In this document: positions 44,880 to 52,927 of the stretch, piece after piece
How the letters are laid out: each line of letters starts with the position of its first letter
Numbering within the stretch: position 1 is the first letter of the stretch
DNA from: FEN-1279 sp964501535
Lineage (GTDB): Bacteria > Bacteroidota > Ignavibacteria > Tepidaquicellales > Tepidaquicellaceae
Assembly: GCA_964501535.1 (NCBI GenBank)
Contig: CAZCSV010000002.1
Span: 186,001-250,000, forward strand
Reading direction: 5' to 3'
Length of the DNA: 64,000 bases
Translations under genes and position numbers: made by a program
Notes under the pieces: model-generated
Seen by the model: the letters and a program-made list of their open reading frames with translations, nothing else
Databases searched by the model: none
What the model was told of the DNA's origin: nothing

Positions 44880-46316
44880 ATGAATAAAGATTTTTTGAAT
44901 AGGAAACTGCTGAATATTAAAAATATTTTTGTTAAGATTTTAAATAGGATTTCGGATTTTTTCAATAATCAACTTATACCTCTTTCCAAAAGGATTATAA
45001 TTTTTATAAAAGAAAATTCGAAAACCATATCGAAAAGAATTATTGATTGGGCTTCGGATTTTTACAGGAATAAATTCCTGCCTTTTTTTAATAAAATAAT
45101 TCACGGAATAAAGGAATTCTCAAAATTAATTTCCATCGATGCAGGAGAAGATAACAGAGAGCTGGTAAAAATATTTGCCGAAACTTTCAGTGTTTTGTTA
45201 TTATATCTCAAAAGAGGCGGAAAAGAAATAAAGCTTTTATTTTCACGCAGAAAAGAATTCATTGCACACATTAAGTATTTATCCTACAAGAGACTTATTC
45301 TTTACGTAATAATATTGATTTCATTCGATATTTTTTTAATCTGGTTCAGCACTTACAGAATTTTGTATGCAAAGCATTACTGGGAGGGGGTTCAGGAAAA
45401 GAAATTTTTCATCCGTCCGGGAAAAAGTCTTGACGAAATAATAGATGATTTACAGCAGAACGACATTTTGGAGAGCAGGTTTATTTTCAAGGTTTACGTA
45501 AAGCTTTCGGGTAAAGAGGACAAGATAATTTCCAGGAGGTATTTATTTAACAGCGGAATCAGCAACAGCGAGCTTTTGAATTTACTGACCGACAGAAGCA
45601 TGGTGCAGATGGAGAAGTTCACATTAATAGAGGGTTTGAGGATAAAGCAGATTGCTAGGATTGTGGAATCGAGATTGCAGCTTTCGCAGGAACTATTCAT
45701 CAAGGAAACGGAAAACGATTCTCTAATAAACATACTTGGTCTGAAGGGAAAGATAAAAAATCTCGAGGGATTTTTATTTCCCGACACATATTTTCTGCCT
45801 CTCGATGTGGACGAGAGGGGATTGGTGAATATTTTATTCAATGAATTCAGAAAAAAAGTATTAAGTAGCGAAGAAATTATGCGGAGCATAAAAGAAGAAA
45901 ATAAAAATCTGCTAGATGTAATAATACTTGCTTCCATTATCCAGGGTGAGACCAATTTGAGAGAAGAAATGGGAACGATTTCGGGAGTATATCACAACAG
46001 GTTGAGGAAGAAGATGAAGCTTGAGGCAGACCCGACCATACAATATGTATTACCGGACGGGCCGAAACCAAAGCTGAAATACAGTGATTTAAAAATTAAT
46101 TCTCCTTATAATACTTACAGGTATGCAGGTTTGCCTCCGGGACCGATAAACAATCCGGGATTACATGCAATTAAATCGTCGATTAATCCGGAGAGCAACG
46201 TTTTTTTATTTTTCGTGGCGACAGGAAACGGTGGTCACAAATTTTCCGAGACTTATCAGGAGCATTTAAAAGCGGTGGAGGAGTACAGGAAAAACACAGA
46301 GAAAAAAGGTGAATAG
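44880..46316 (+). CDS. mltG: Endolytic murein transglycosylase MltG with long N-terminal extension
   Basis: 478 aa. After a membrane helix (about 139-158) lies a LysM-like linker and the YceG domain. The domain shows catalytic Glu in IILASIIQGETN, then SGVYHNRLRKKMKLEADPTIQY, and RYAGLPPGPINNPG near the end. MltG cuts nascent glycan strands and sets their length. Before the helix are about 138 residues of amphipathic, Lys/Phe-rich helices with no recognised domain, where most MltG proteins have only a short tail. The last 8 bp overlap the next gene. Confidence 0.92.
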   Translation: MNKDFLNRKLLNIKNIFVKILNRISDFFNNQLIPLSKRIIIFIKENSKTISKRIIDWASDFYRNKFLPFFNKIIHGIKEFSKLISIDAGEDNRELVKIFAETFSVLLLYLKRGGKEIKLLFSRRKEFIAHIKYLSYKRLILYVIILISFDIFLIWFSTYRILYAKHYWEGVQEKKFFIRPGKSLDEIIDDLQQNDILESRFIFKVYVKLSGKEDKIISRRYLFNSGISNSELLNLLTDRSMVQMEKFTLIEGLRIKQIARIVESRLQLSQELFIKETENDSLINILGLKGKIKNLEGFLFPDTYFLPLDVDERGLVNILFNEFRKKVLSSEEIMRSIKEENKNLLDVIILASIIQGETNLREEMGTISGVYHNRLRKKMKLEADPTIQYVLPDGPKPKLKYSDLKINSPYNTYRYAGLPPGPINNPGLHAIKSSINPESNVFLFFVATGNGGHKFSETYQEHLKAVEEYRKNTEKKGE

Positions 46317-47844
46317 TAGTACAAAAATATTAACCGTGATTTTTTCGAAGCTGGATTTCCGAGACAGAGAAAATGCGGGAAAGAGAAAGTTCCTCGGAAT
46401 ATTGGTGTCGTATCTCTTTGCCAATTCTGCTTTATCCTTCAACAATTTTTTTTCATTCAACAAGGAAAGCTACACAATATTATCTTTTTCTACGGGAGTA
46501 TTTCTACTTGTTTTTATAATTCTGGGTGATTTTGCGAATATTTTTTTTACGAAAAAATACAATGAAGTCTTAAACACTCTTCCGATAAGGAATTCCGAAA
46601 TAGTATCGTCAAAATTTATTTCCGCATTTTTATTTATAGCCGTATACGGATTAATTATAGCGGTGCCTCAGGCAGTATTTTTTGGGTTGTATGAAACGAG
46701 CGTGCCGGAAATTATTTTATTTTTTACGGCGAACCTGTTCTCTTTGTTTTTTATTTGCGGTGTAATACTTGTTTTATATACGATGAGCTATAAATTGTTT
46801 TCGAAAAAGTCGAATACAGTTTTATATATTCTGCAGTTTGTTTTTTTCTTTTATGTAATTGCGGTATCGAGTATGGCATCAAGGTATGAGTCCGCAAAAC
46901 ACGATATATTATCCTTTGGATTCGTGAAATTTCTGCCTCAGTTTTATTTTGCGGATTCCATAAATAATCAGTGGATATTAGCCCTTCTGGTTTTATTGAC
47001 GTTTTTTTTATACATTTTTTTCTTTTATTACCTGAAAAGGAATTACGGAAAAATATCGTTATTGATATCTGGAATCGATTTGGTATCAAAGAGAAAGAAA
47101 GGCGGAGGGAGATTATTCAAAAAATACAACAAAATAATCTGTGCGCATATAATCGGAAATAACGAAGAAAAGGCATCATTTTTACTGACGCTGAATCAGT
47201 TTATCAATTCAAAATCTTTAAAATTGAAATTTATTCCCCTAACATTTCTACCCTTAATAGTATGTCTTATTACTTTATTTACCGGTGAATTGACATTCAG
47301 TGTTTTCAAGGATTCAGCAGACAGCATAAAGGTTCTGACGCCTTCGATATCCTTTACTTTTATTATGTGCGTACGCCTGTTGATTTCGGTGACGAAAACG
47401 GAAGACGATAGTTCCCCGGAGATAAGATGGGTTTATTCATCTCTGCCGATTTTGAGTTTAAAGAGAATGCAAAATGCGAACATAAAGTTTGTATTCGTCA
47501 ACTTTGTTTTTCCGGTGATGATAGTTTTGTTTTGTATGCTGAGTTTCAAAATGGATGTTTACCATTTGCTGCTTAACATGATATTTATATTTACCGCGGC
47601 ATATTTCGTTAATACGTTTTTTTTATTTTTTGACAGGGTATATCCGTTTAGTCTCGAAAGCACGAGATACAATTCAATATCGAAACTCGGGGAAATATTT
47701 TTTATTATGCTAATCGGCATAGCAATTTTTGTTGCTCAGATTTTTATATTTGAAAATGTTATATTTGTAATAATATCGATTGCGGTGTTTCTGGTTATTT
47801 CATTTTTATTAAAACAAAAAAGTTTTGCATTAAGAAAGCAATAG
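46309..47844 (+). CDS. Polytopic membrane protein, ABC-2 permease-like, function unknown
   Basis: 511 aa with about twelve hydrophobic segments in two blocks and a soluble basic loop near 255-290. The pattern of KKYNEVLNTLPIRNSEIVSSKF (a cytoplasmic coupling-like helix after the second segment) recalls ABC-2-type exporters such as those of the DUF families. No ATPase gene is adjacent. The start codon is GTG, 8 bp inside the mltG end, so translation is probably coupled. A link to cell-wall synthesis is suggested by position only. Confidence 0.65.
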   Translation: MNSSTKILTVIFSKLDFRDRENAGKRKFLGILVSYLFANSALSFNNFFSFNKESYTILSFSTGVFLLVFIILGDFANIFFTKKYNEVLNTLPIRNSEIVSSKFISAFLFIAVYGLIIAVPQAVFFGLYETSVPEIILFFTANLFSLFFICGVILVLYTMSYKLFSKKSNTVLYILQFVFFFYVIAVSSMASRYESAKHDILSFGFVKFLPQFYFADSINNQWILALLVLLTFFLYIFFFYYLKRNYGKISLLISGIDLVSKRKKGGGRLFKKYNKIICAHIIGNNEEKASFLLTLNQFINSKSLKLKFIPLTFLPLIVCLITLFTGELTFSVFKDSADSIKVLTPSISFTFIMCVRLLISVTKTEDDSSPEIRWVYSSLPILSLKRMQNANIKFVFVNFVFPVMIVLFCMLSFKMDVYHLLLNMIFIFTAAYFVNTFFLFFDRVYPFSLESTRYNSISKLGEIFFIMLIGIAIFVAQIFIFENVIFVIISIAVFLVISFLLKQKSFALRKQ

Positions 47845-47853
47845 ACAAAAATT

Positions 47854-48507
47854 ATGGAAGCACAGGATAAACCGGATTTAGCGGTTCCGAAAACGGAAAC
47901 GAAGCCATTGGTGAAATCATATAATGGTGAAGGAAAGAACGTAATATTAGGCATAACAGGAACGAGCGGGGCGATATACGGATTGAGGATGCTGAGGGCG
48001 CTGATAATGAGTGATTTCAACGTCGATTTAATCCTGACGGAATTTTCGCATTTCACGCTTTTCAAGGAGTGTGGTGTAGAGCTGAAACCGGGGAATGTAC
48101 AGAACATATTTCCCGAAATAATGATGAGGAAATCTTCGGTATCGTTTCACAATAATCTGGATTTAAAGTCGGATATTTTTATGAACTGGTACAATGCATA
48201 CGGTATGATAGTATGTCCGTGCTCGATGGATTACGTTGCGGGAATAGCAAATGGAGAGGAAAAAAATCTGATAGAGAAATCCGCCGACTGGGCACTCTCG
48301 TATTCGAAGCCGTTGATAGTAGTGCCGAGAGAGACACCGATAAACAGGATACAATTGAGAAATATGGGAAAGATAATCGAAGCCGGGGGAAAAGTGGTTC
48401 CCGCGATGCCAGGCTTTGAATACAACCCGAAGGACTTTAACGACCTTGCCGATTACGTTTGCGGAAAAGTTCTGAATTTACTGATGCAGAGCGGCTCGAC
48501 GGTTTGA
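47854..48507 (+). CDS. ubiX: Flavin prenyltransferase, UbiX/Pad1 type
   Basis: 217 aa. FMN-binding start VILGITGTSGAIYGLRML, later CPCSMDYVAGIANG, and VVPRETPINRIQLRNM match UbiX. The N-terminal 25 residues are an extra charged stretch. It makes prenylated FMN for a UbiD-type decarboxylase; no ubiD is in the window. It starts 9 bp after the membrane protein gene. Confidence 0.92.
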   Translation: MEAQDKPDLAVPKTETKPLVKSYNGEGKNVILGITGTSGAIYGLRMLRALIMSDFNVDLILTEFSHFTLFKECGVELKPGNVQNIFPEIMMRKSSVSFHNNLDLKSDIFMNWYNAYGMIVCPCSMDYVAGIANGEEKNLIEKSADWALSYSKPLIVVPRETPINRIQLRNMGKIIEAGGKVVPAMPGFEYNPKDFNDLADYVCGKVLNLLMQSGSTV

Positions 48508-48642
48508 TAAGCAGACCCATACCTACACTAAATATTGCAATTGGGTAAATATTGATTATTTGTTTTTAGATTAAGCTTTATTATATTAAAACAGGTTTAA
48601 CAATAAAAAAAACATTACAAATCAAAAAGAAAGGAGAGAACA

Positions 48643-49059
48643 ATGTTTGGATTCGGAAAGAAGAAAGACCCGAAGGATGCAATAAACGATGCCGATAAAG
48701 CTTTAAATAAAGGAGTATCCGGATTTATGGCAAAAACCTTTATGGGAAAAGATTTCGTAAATAAAGCCAACGAAGGGCTCGATATGGCAAAACAGTATTC
48801 CGATTATGACGGCAAAAAAGCACAGCTTATGGCAACAGGATTGGGGGGGACGGCGGAAGTGCTGACAATAGCGGATACGGGAGCGATGGTAAACTACAAT
48901 CCCGTTGTGCAGATGAAACTGAAAGTACAGCCGCAATACGGACCGGAATTCGATACGGAGATACAAACAGCGGTTTCGAAAATCGCGGTTCCGCGGGTCG
49001 GTGACAAGCTGAACATAAAATACAATCCCGCAAACACATCGGAGTTGATAATAATTTAG
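48643..49059 (+). CDS. Conserved small protein, function unknown
   Basis: 138 aa without signal peptide. N-terminal helical part (about 1-60, GFGKKKDPKDAINDADKAL), then a beta-rich domain: GLGGTAEVLTIADTGAMVNYNPVVQMKLKV and VSKIAVPRVGDKLNIKYNP. This resembles a domain widespread in actinobacterial and other proteins, with GxxGxAxVL...DTGxxxNxNP...P..GDxxxVxYDP. Role unknown. Good SD AAAGGAGAG before the ATG, and a terminator right after it. Confidence 0.75.
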   Translation: MFGFGKKKDPKDAINDADKALNKGVSGFMAKTFMGKDFVNKANEGLDMAKQYSDYDGKKAQLMATGLGGTAEVLTIADTGAMVNYNPVVQMKLKVQPQYGPEFDTEIQTAVSKIAVPRVGDKLNIKYNPANTSELIII

Positions 49060-49086
49060 AGAATGAATACTTTTTCAGGAAATTAT

Positions 49087-49119
49087 AATCCCGCTTACAG
49101 AATATAAATGAGCGGGATT
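49087..49119 (+). terminator. Intrinsic terminator after the 138-aa gene
   Basis: Stem AATCCCGCT / AGCGGGATT (49087-49095 with 49111-49119), followed on the + strand by a long T-rich run. It lies between convergent genes; the minus side has a weaker U-run. Confidence 0.88.
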
Positions 49120-49133
49120 TTTTATAATTTTTT

Positions 49134-49823
49134 TTATTTTTCTACCATAGTAACTTTGGTCATTTTGACTTCGGTGAGTGGTTTATCGCCTGCGCCGGTT
49201 TTAACTTTGCCGATTTTTTCCACGACATCCATACCTGAGATAATTTCCCCGAACACTGCGTGTTTGCCGTCGAGGTGCGGCTGAGGAGCGAGCGTTATGA
49301 AGAACTGTGAAGTGCCGGTATTCGGACCTCTGTTAGCCATAGAGAGAATGCCTTTTTTATCGTGTTTAAGTCCGGGACCGAATTCATCTTTAATGGTAGT
49401 TTTCGAGCCGCCAGTTCCTGTGCCTGTGGGGTCTCCGCCCTGAATCATAAATCCGTCTATTACCCTGTGGAATATAATCCCGTTAAAAAATCCCTGGTTT
49501 ACGAGGTCGATAAAATTTTTCGTGGTTATGGGAGCTTTTTCCGTATACATTTTTGCTTTAAATGTACCCATTGTAGTTTCGAACTTCACGATATTGAGGT
49601 TCGATTTTTCATCTTTCTTCACATCGGTTTTATCCGTTCCGTCGTCGGATGTGGTAGTAGTTGTAGTATCTTTTTTCTGTTCGGTCAGGGGAGGGGTCTG
49701 TTGTTTTACGGTATCGACTTTTTTCTCGTCGGTTTTTGGTTTTTCCTCGTCCTTACCGCATCCGGAAATAATTATTGCGAATGCAAAGAATACAATCACG
49801 AGCAGGTTAAATAATTTTGCCAT
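49134..49823 (-). CDS. Cyclophilin-type peptidyl-prolyl isomerase lipoprotein
   Basis: 229 aa. Lipoprotein signal ending IISGC, then a low-complexity Lys/Asp/Thr/Glu linker (about 24-75), then a cyclophilin domain: FKAKMYTEKAPITTKNFIDL, IIFHRVIDGFMIQGGDPTGTG with the catalytic Arg, SMANRGPNTGTSQFFI, and HAVFGEIISGMDVV. It assists proline isomerisation in the periplasm or at the outer membrane. It is a tandem paralogue of the next gene at 49899, which lacks the linker. Confidence 0.92.
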   Translation of the reverse strand: MAKLFNLLVIVFFAFAIIISGCGKDEEKPKTDEKKVDTVKQQTPPLTEQKKDTTTTTTSDDGTDKTDVKKDEKSNLNIVKFETTMGTFKAKMYTEKAPITTKNFIDLVNQGFFNGIIFHRVIDGFMIQGGDPTGTGTGGSKTTIKDEFGPGLKHDKKGILSMANRGPNTGTSQFFITLAPQPHLDGKHAVFGEIISGMDVVEKIGKVKTGAGDKPLTEVKMTKVTMVEK

Positions 49824-49898
49824 TTTATTTCTCCTTAAAGTTTTAAAAAAAATATTTTAAATTTCATATTTCCGATTATCTAACGGGAATGAAAATTT

Positions 49899-50453
49899 TT
49901 ATTCCTCTTCGAGAGTTACTTTCAGCATTTTCACTTCATCAACCGGCCTGTCGTTGCCGTCAGTTTTAACTTTTCCGATTTTTGTAATAACGTCCAAGCC
50001 CTCGGTAATTTCTCCGAAGATGGTATATTTGCCGTCGAGAAAATCGAGTGGAGCAAGAGTGATATAGAACTGCGAGTCCTGAGAATTTGGTCTTCCGGAG
50101 TTAGCCATAGCGACCATGCCTTTTTTATTATGTTTCAGGTTATTGTTGAATTCATCGGGGATATTTTTTCCCGAGCCGCCCGTTCCAGTGCCGGTTGGGT
50201 CTCCGCCCTGAATCACGAATCCGTCTATAATCCGGTGAAAAATTATTCCGTCATAAAAATTTCTCGATATAAGGTCTTTGATATGAGCGACAGTTTTCGG
50301 GGCTTCTTCGGGATAGAGTTTAATTTTAAACGTTCCCTGATTGGTTTCGATTTTCATGATGTTATATGATTTATAGTTTTTAGAAGAACCGCAATTTGAA
50401 AAAGAGAATGCGAGTAGAATTAAAAAAAAAATTATAATAATTTTCATATTCAT
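49899..50453 (-). CDS. Cyclophilin-type peptidyl-prolyl isomerase lipoprotein, second copy
   Basis: 184 aa. Lipoprotein signal ending FSNC, then the cyclophilin domain with IIFHRIIDGFVIQGGDPTGTG, AMANSGRPNSQDSQFYI and KYTIFGEITEGLDV. Very similar to the 49134 product, but with only a short linker. Its ATG overlaps the pheS stop (TAATG), so it is translated from the pheS message. Tandem duplication is clear. Confidence 0.92.
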   Translation of the reverse strand: MNMKIIIIFFLILLAFSFSNCGSSKNYKSYNIMKIETNQGTFKIKLYPEEAPKTVAHIKDLISRNFYDGIIFHRIIDGFVIQGGDPTGTGTGGSGKNIPDEFNNNLKHNKKGMVAMANSGRPNSQDSQFYITLAPLDFLDGKYTIFGEITEGLDVITKIGKVKTDGNDRPVDEVKMLKVTLEEE

Positions 50454-51478
50454 TAAAACTGTTTAAGGAATCTTATATCGTTTTCGTAGAACATCCTGAT
50501 ATCCGGGATGCCGTGTCTTATCATAAGTGTTCTTTCCATTCCCATTCCGAAGGCGTAGCCGGAATATATTTCGGGGTCATAGTTGACGAACTTGAAGACA
50601 TTCGGGTCGACCATACCGCACCCGAGGATTTCGAGCCAGCCGGTATATTTACAAATCCTGCATCCTTTGCTTTTACAGAGGAAGCATTCGACATCCATTT
50701 CCGCGGAGGGTTCCGTGAACGGGAAGTAGCTTGGTCTCAGTCTGATTTTAATATCTCTGCCGAAGAATTCCTTTGCGAAGTAATCGAGTGTTCCCTTGAG
50801 TTCCGCGAATGTAACGTTTTTATCGACATACAAACCTTCAACCTGATGGAACATAGAGAGCGAGCGTGAGCTGATGGCTTCGTTCCTGTAGCTTTTGCCG
50901 GGGACGATTACGCGTATGGGAGGTTTTTGGTTTTCCATAATTCTAATCTGACCGGGTGATGTATGAGTTCTTAAAAGATACCTGTTATTTTTATCTCCGC
51001 CCGGAATGTAAAAAGTATCCTGCATATCGCGTGAAGGATGCCAGTTTGGGGTATTGAGCGCATCGAAGTTATGGTATTCGTCCTCTATTTCGGGACCTTC
51101 ATAAACTTTGAATCCGATTCTTTCGAATATTCTTGTAATATCTTCGAGAGCCTGTGTGAGCAGGTGTTTAGAGCCTGTGTTATAAGTTTTACCCGGAAGA
51201 GTGAAATCGTCTATTTCAGTTCCGGCGGGTTTAACGCTTTCGAGGGATTTACATTTGACTTCGAAAAGTTCCGTCGCAAAATTTTTAAGTTCATTAAGAG
51301 CTTTTCCGTAGCCGGCTTTAATGCTTTTGTCTGCGGTTTTGAGATTTTCGAATAAGTCATTTAGCAGACCTTTTCTGCTCAGGTAGTATAACCGAAATTC
51401 CTCGAGTGCCTCGGGTCCTGCGATTTTGGAAGCTTTTTCTTCGATTTCTTTCTTTATTTTTTCTATATTTTCAAGCAT
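50453..51478 (-). CDS. pheS: Phenylalanine-tRNA ligase alpha subunit
   Basis: 341 aa, standard length. N-terminal coiled-coil for tRNA binding (about 1-85), then the class II core: GPEIEDEYHNFDALNTP, HTSPGQIRIM, RSLSMFHQVEGLYVD, FTEPSAEMDVECFLC and GFGMGMERTLMI-like motif 3 (FGMGMERTLMIRHGIPD). It charges tRNA-Phe together with PheT. pheT does not follow; instead a cyclophilin gene overlaps its stop. A terminator separates it from rplT upstream. Confidence 0.96.
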   Translation of the reverse strand: MLENIEKIKKEIEEKASKIAGPEALEEFRLYYLSRKGLLNDLFENLKTADKSIKAGYGKALNELKNFATELFEVKCKSLESVKPAGTEIDDFTLPGKTYNTGSKHLLTQALEDITRIFERIGFKVYEGPEIEDEYHNFDALNTPNWHPSRDMQDTFYIPGGDKNNRYLLRTHTSPGQIRIMENQKPPIRVIVPGKSYRNEAISSRSLSMFHQVEGLYVDKNVTFAELKGTLDYFAKEFFGRDIKIRLRPSYFPFTEPSAEMDVECFLCKSKGCRICKYTGWLEILGCGMVDPNVFKFVNYDPEIYSGYAFGMGMERTLMIRHGIPDIRMFYENDIRFLKQF

Positions 51479-51560
51479 AAATTATCTTTTTTAAAGTATA
51501 GCCTGCAGAGTAATATTTATAAAGTTCAATTATAATAAAGACGGACAAATATTAAAACTC

Positions 51561-51592
51561 AAAAAAAAAGCGGATTATACAAATCCGCTTTT
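51561..51592 (-). terminator. Terminator after rplT
   Basis: Stem AAAAGCGGATT / AATCCGCTTTT (51566-51576 with 51582-51592). On the minus strand it is followed by a run of nine T. It should end the thrS-infC-rpmI-rplT transcript before pheS. Confidence 0.9.
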
Positions 51593-51612
51593 CGATAAAA
51601 TATTTTATTATT

Positions 51613-51960
51613 TCAGTTCATAGCGAATTTAACGATTTCGTTAAAGGCATTGATATCGTTGTAAGCCAGTTCTGCTAAGGTTTTTCTGTTAATGTTGATT
51701 TTTTTCTCGTGCAGTTTACCCATTAATTTGGAATAGGTTGTGTTATTGAGTCTTGCACCTGCGTTAATGCGTGCAATCCACAAACTTTTATAGACACGTT
51801 TTTTCAGTTTTCTGTCGCGGTATGAATGCACCAGACCTTTTTCCACGGCGTTTTTTGCGATTGTATAGACCTTGCTTCTCGCACCGTAGTATCCTTTTGC
51901 CTTTGCAAGCACGCGTTTTCTTCTTTTGTGTGAAGCTACTTTATTTTTAGCTCTTGGCAT
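51613..51960 (-). CDS. rplT: 50S ribosomal protein L20
   Basis: 115 aa, normal length. PRAKNKVASHKRRKRVLAKAKGYYGARS at the start, then WIARINAGARLNNTTYSKLM. It binds 23S rRNA and, in several bacteria, also represses its own operon. Third after infC and rpmI, with 99 bp between rpmI and rplT. No L20-binding structure was identified there. Confidence 0.98.
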   Translation of the reverse strand: MPRAKNKVASHKRRKRVLAKAKGYYGARSKVYTIAKNAVEKGLVHSYRDRKLKKRVYKSLWIARINAGARLNNTTYSKLMGKLHEKKININRKTLAELAYNDINAFNEIVKFAMN

Positions 51961-52059
51961 AATTACTCCTTAATAAATTTTTTAAAATTGAGGTACGGAA
52001 AATCCTGTCCCGTTTTGAACCTCTTCTTGTTAAAATGGTTTCCGTAAATCCGGAAACAC

Positions 52060-52257
52060 TTATTCCGCAAGAATCATTCGTTTGACTCTTTTGGAATCGC
52101 CGTCTGCGACGGTTGTAGCAGTTCTTAGATTTCTTTTACGCTTTGGAGATTTTTTCGTCAAAATGTGGCTTTTGTACGCTTTCTCTCTTTTTATTTTTCC
52201 CGTAGCAGTGGTTTTAAATCTCTTTTTGGCTGCACGGTTAGATTTCATCTTAGGCAT
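52060..52257 (-). CDS. rpmI: 50S ribosomal protein L35
   Basis: 65 aa, highly basic: PKMKSNRAAKKRFKTTATGKIKR and SHILTKKSPKRKRNLR match L35. It follows infC by 28 bp in the conserved infC-rpmI-rplT order. Confidence 0.97.
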   Translation of the reverse strand: MPKMKSNRAAKKRFKTTATGKIKREKAYKSHILTKKSPKRKRNLRTATTVADGDSKRVKRMILAE

Positions 52258-52285
52258 TTAGAAAAAATATCCTTTCTAGTTATTT

Positions 52286-52897
52286 TTATTCCGTTTTAGT
52301 ATCAGCCGCTTCTTTTACATCAGGTGCTGATTTTAATTTATTTTCTTTATCAAGTTTTGCTTTATAAACCTGAATTTTGTTTTTGTCGGGTACCAGGTAC
52401 GATGTAAGCATTTTACCCTCGAGTTTTGGCGGTGATTCGATTTTGCCTACTTCCAATAATTTTTCAAGAATTTCATTCATGAGTTGTTTACCGAATTCGG
52501 GATGAGTAATCATTCTTCCTTTATATATCACCGTAGCTTTGATCTTATGGCCTTCCATCAGAAACTGTTTCAGGTGTCTTGTTTTAAAGTCAATGTCGTG
52601 AGTATCCGTATTGGCGTTGAACCTGATTTCCTTAACAGTCATTACAGACTGATTTTTTTTCTGTAATTTTTCTTTTTTTTGTCTTTCGTAGTTATATTTG
52701 CCGTAATCGATAATTTTGCATACAGGCGGTTTAGCATTCGGGGATATTTCTACCAGGTCATATCCTCTGGTTGAAGCGAGTCTCATAGCTTCAGCAGGTG
52801 TTAAAATTCCCAACGAGCCACCGTTTTCGTCGATTACTCTAATTTGATAAGCCGTAATTTCCTGGTTTACGCGTTCTTTGTATTTTTTGTCTTTAAT
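52286..52897 (-). CDS. infC: Translation initiation factor IF-3, apparent AUU start
   Basis: About 203 aa if started at ATT 52895-52897. The first ATG in frame (52813) would delete the essential N-terminal stretch. Upstream of it the frame reads KYKERVNQEITAYQIRVIDENGGSLGI, a normal IF-3 N-terminus, with no ATG, GTG or TTG before the stop. An SD-like AAAGAAAGG lies 8 bp before the ATT. E. coli infC also uses AUU for autoregulation by IF-3. The C-terminal tail (about 175-203) is Lys/Glu/Asp-rich. thrS lies just upstream, and rpmI follows. Confidence 0.93.
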   Translation of the reverse strand: MKDKKYKERVNQEITAYQIRVIDENGGSLGILTPAEAMRLASTRGYDLVEISPNAKPPVCKIIDYGKYNYERQKKEKLQKKNQSVMTVKEIRFNANTDTHDIDFKTRHLKQFLMEGHKIKATVIYKGRMITHPEFGKQLMNEILEKLLEVGKIESPPKLEGKMLTSYLVPDKNKIQVYKAKLDKENKLKSAPDVKEAADTKTE

Positions 52898-52927
52898 TAA
52901 AAAGCCCTTTCTTTAATTATAAAAAAA

